Source of the DNA: CAZYWA01 sp964650975 [NCBI: uncultured bacterium]
GTDB taxonomy: Bacteria > JADJOY01
NCBI GenBank assembly: GCA_964650975.1
Contig: CAZYWA010000522.1
Coordinates: 1 to 5,602 of the forward strand
Direction: 5' to 3'
Length of the DNA stretch: 5,602 nucleotides
The translations under genes and the position numbers were made by a program. The notes beneath the pieces were generated by a model. The model saw only the letters and a program-made list of their open reading frames with translations, ran no database searches and had not been told where the DNA came from. Below, piece after piece: positions 5,588 to 5,602 of the stretch. Positions within the stretch are counted from its first letter, which is position 1. Every line of letters starts with the position of its first letter.

Positions 5588-5602
5588 ATTCGGCCTCGCG
5601 CC

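Larger units (their letters stand above)
5376..5602. other. Upstream region of the PuuD-like gene, no confident gene
   Basis: These 227 bases up to the right edge hold no frame that I can support as a gene. On the minus strand a possible -35 (TTGCCA, 5472-5467, five of six) lies about 95 bases before the PuuD-like start, but any -10 16-17 bases further on (around TTACCT) is poor. A 39-codon plus-strand frame at 5452-5571 has a fair ribosome binding site but nothing else in its favour. A second plus-strand frame from GTG 5417 stays open to the edge but is arginine-rich and unlike a protein. Confidence 0.4.

Noticed and set aside
4159-5589. 476-codon minus-strand frame across thiE and the PuuD-like gene
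   Set aside because: It is a shadow of the PuuD-like gene and thiE in another frame, with an Arg/His-rich product and no recognisable domain.
5417-5602. Plus-strand frame from GTG 5417 open to the right edge
   Set aside because: The product is arginine- and glycine-rich without recognisable structure, and the frame is short enough to stay open by chance at this GC content.

Overview
The window is a dense, high-GC bacterial stretch, strongly biased to G or C at third codon positions, with vitamin-cofactor genes and short gaps or overlaps between them. The base composition, the Bacillus-type BioA sequence and the Urate_ox_N-type membrane protein suggest a high-GC soil- or sediment-type bacterium (Deltaproteobacteria, Gemmatimonadota, Acidobacteria or Eisenbacteria-like). 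No gene here fixes the phylum, so this is inference only.

Layout. On the minus strand, bioF (2810 to 1596), bioA (1574 to 207) and the start of an unrecognised gene (174 to the left edge) run in one direction with gaps of 21 and 32 bases and look like one operon. BioF makes 8-amino-7-oxononanoate (KAPA) from pimeloyl-ACP or pimeloyl-CoA and alanine; BioA aminates it to 7,8-diaminononanoate. bioD and bioB are not in the window. On the plus strand, thiS (2940-3140), thiG (3141-3929) and a ThiE/TenI-family gene (3913-4608) form a tight unit for the thiazole branch of thiamine synthesis. ThiS carries the sulfur, ThiG builds the thiazole phosphate, and the last enzyme either joins it to the pyrimidine or aromatises it. 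A seven-helix PuuD-like membrane protein (5375 to 4596, minus) converges on the thi genes and overlaps the end of thiE by 13 bases.

The 129-base gap between bioF and thiS is the main control region. It contains a bioF-directed promoter candidate (TTGACG as -35), a sequence resembling the BirA biotin operator (two 9-base half sites 14 bases apart), and a second inverted repeat with 11-base arms 15 bases apart that spans the same promoter. No TPP riboswitch is visible before thiS.

Points most worth a second look are: the overlapping candidate operators; a 24-base perfect palindrome just after the thiG stop and inside the start of thiE; the TenI-like features of the 'ThiE'; the Bacillus BioK-like substrate site and four-cysteine segment in BioA; and the PuuD-like protein without its usual cytochrome c domain. 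I see no mobile element, CRISPR array, rRNA or tRNA. Nothing here is convincingly a wholly new system; it is mostly ordinary metabolism with some unusual regulatory and enzyme details.
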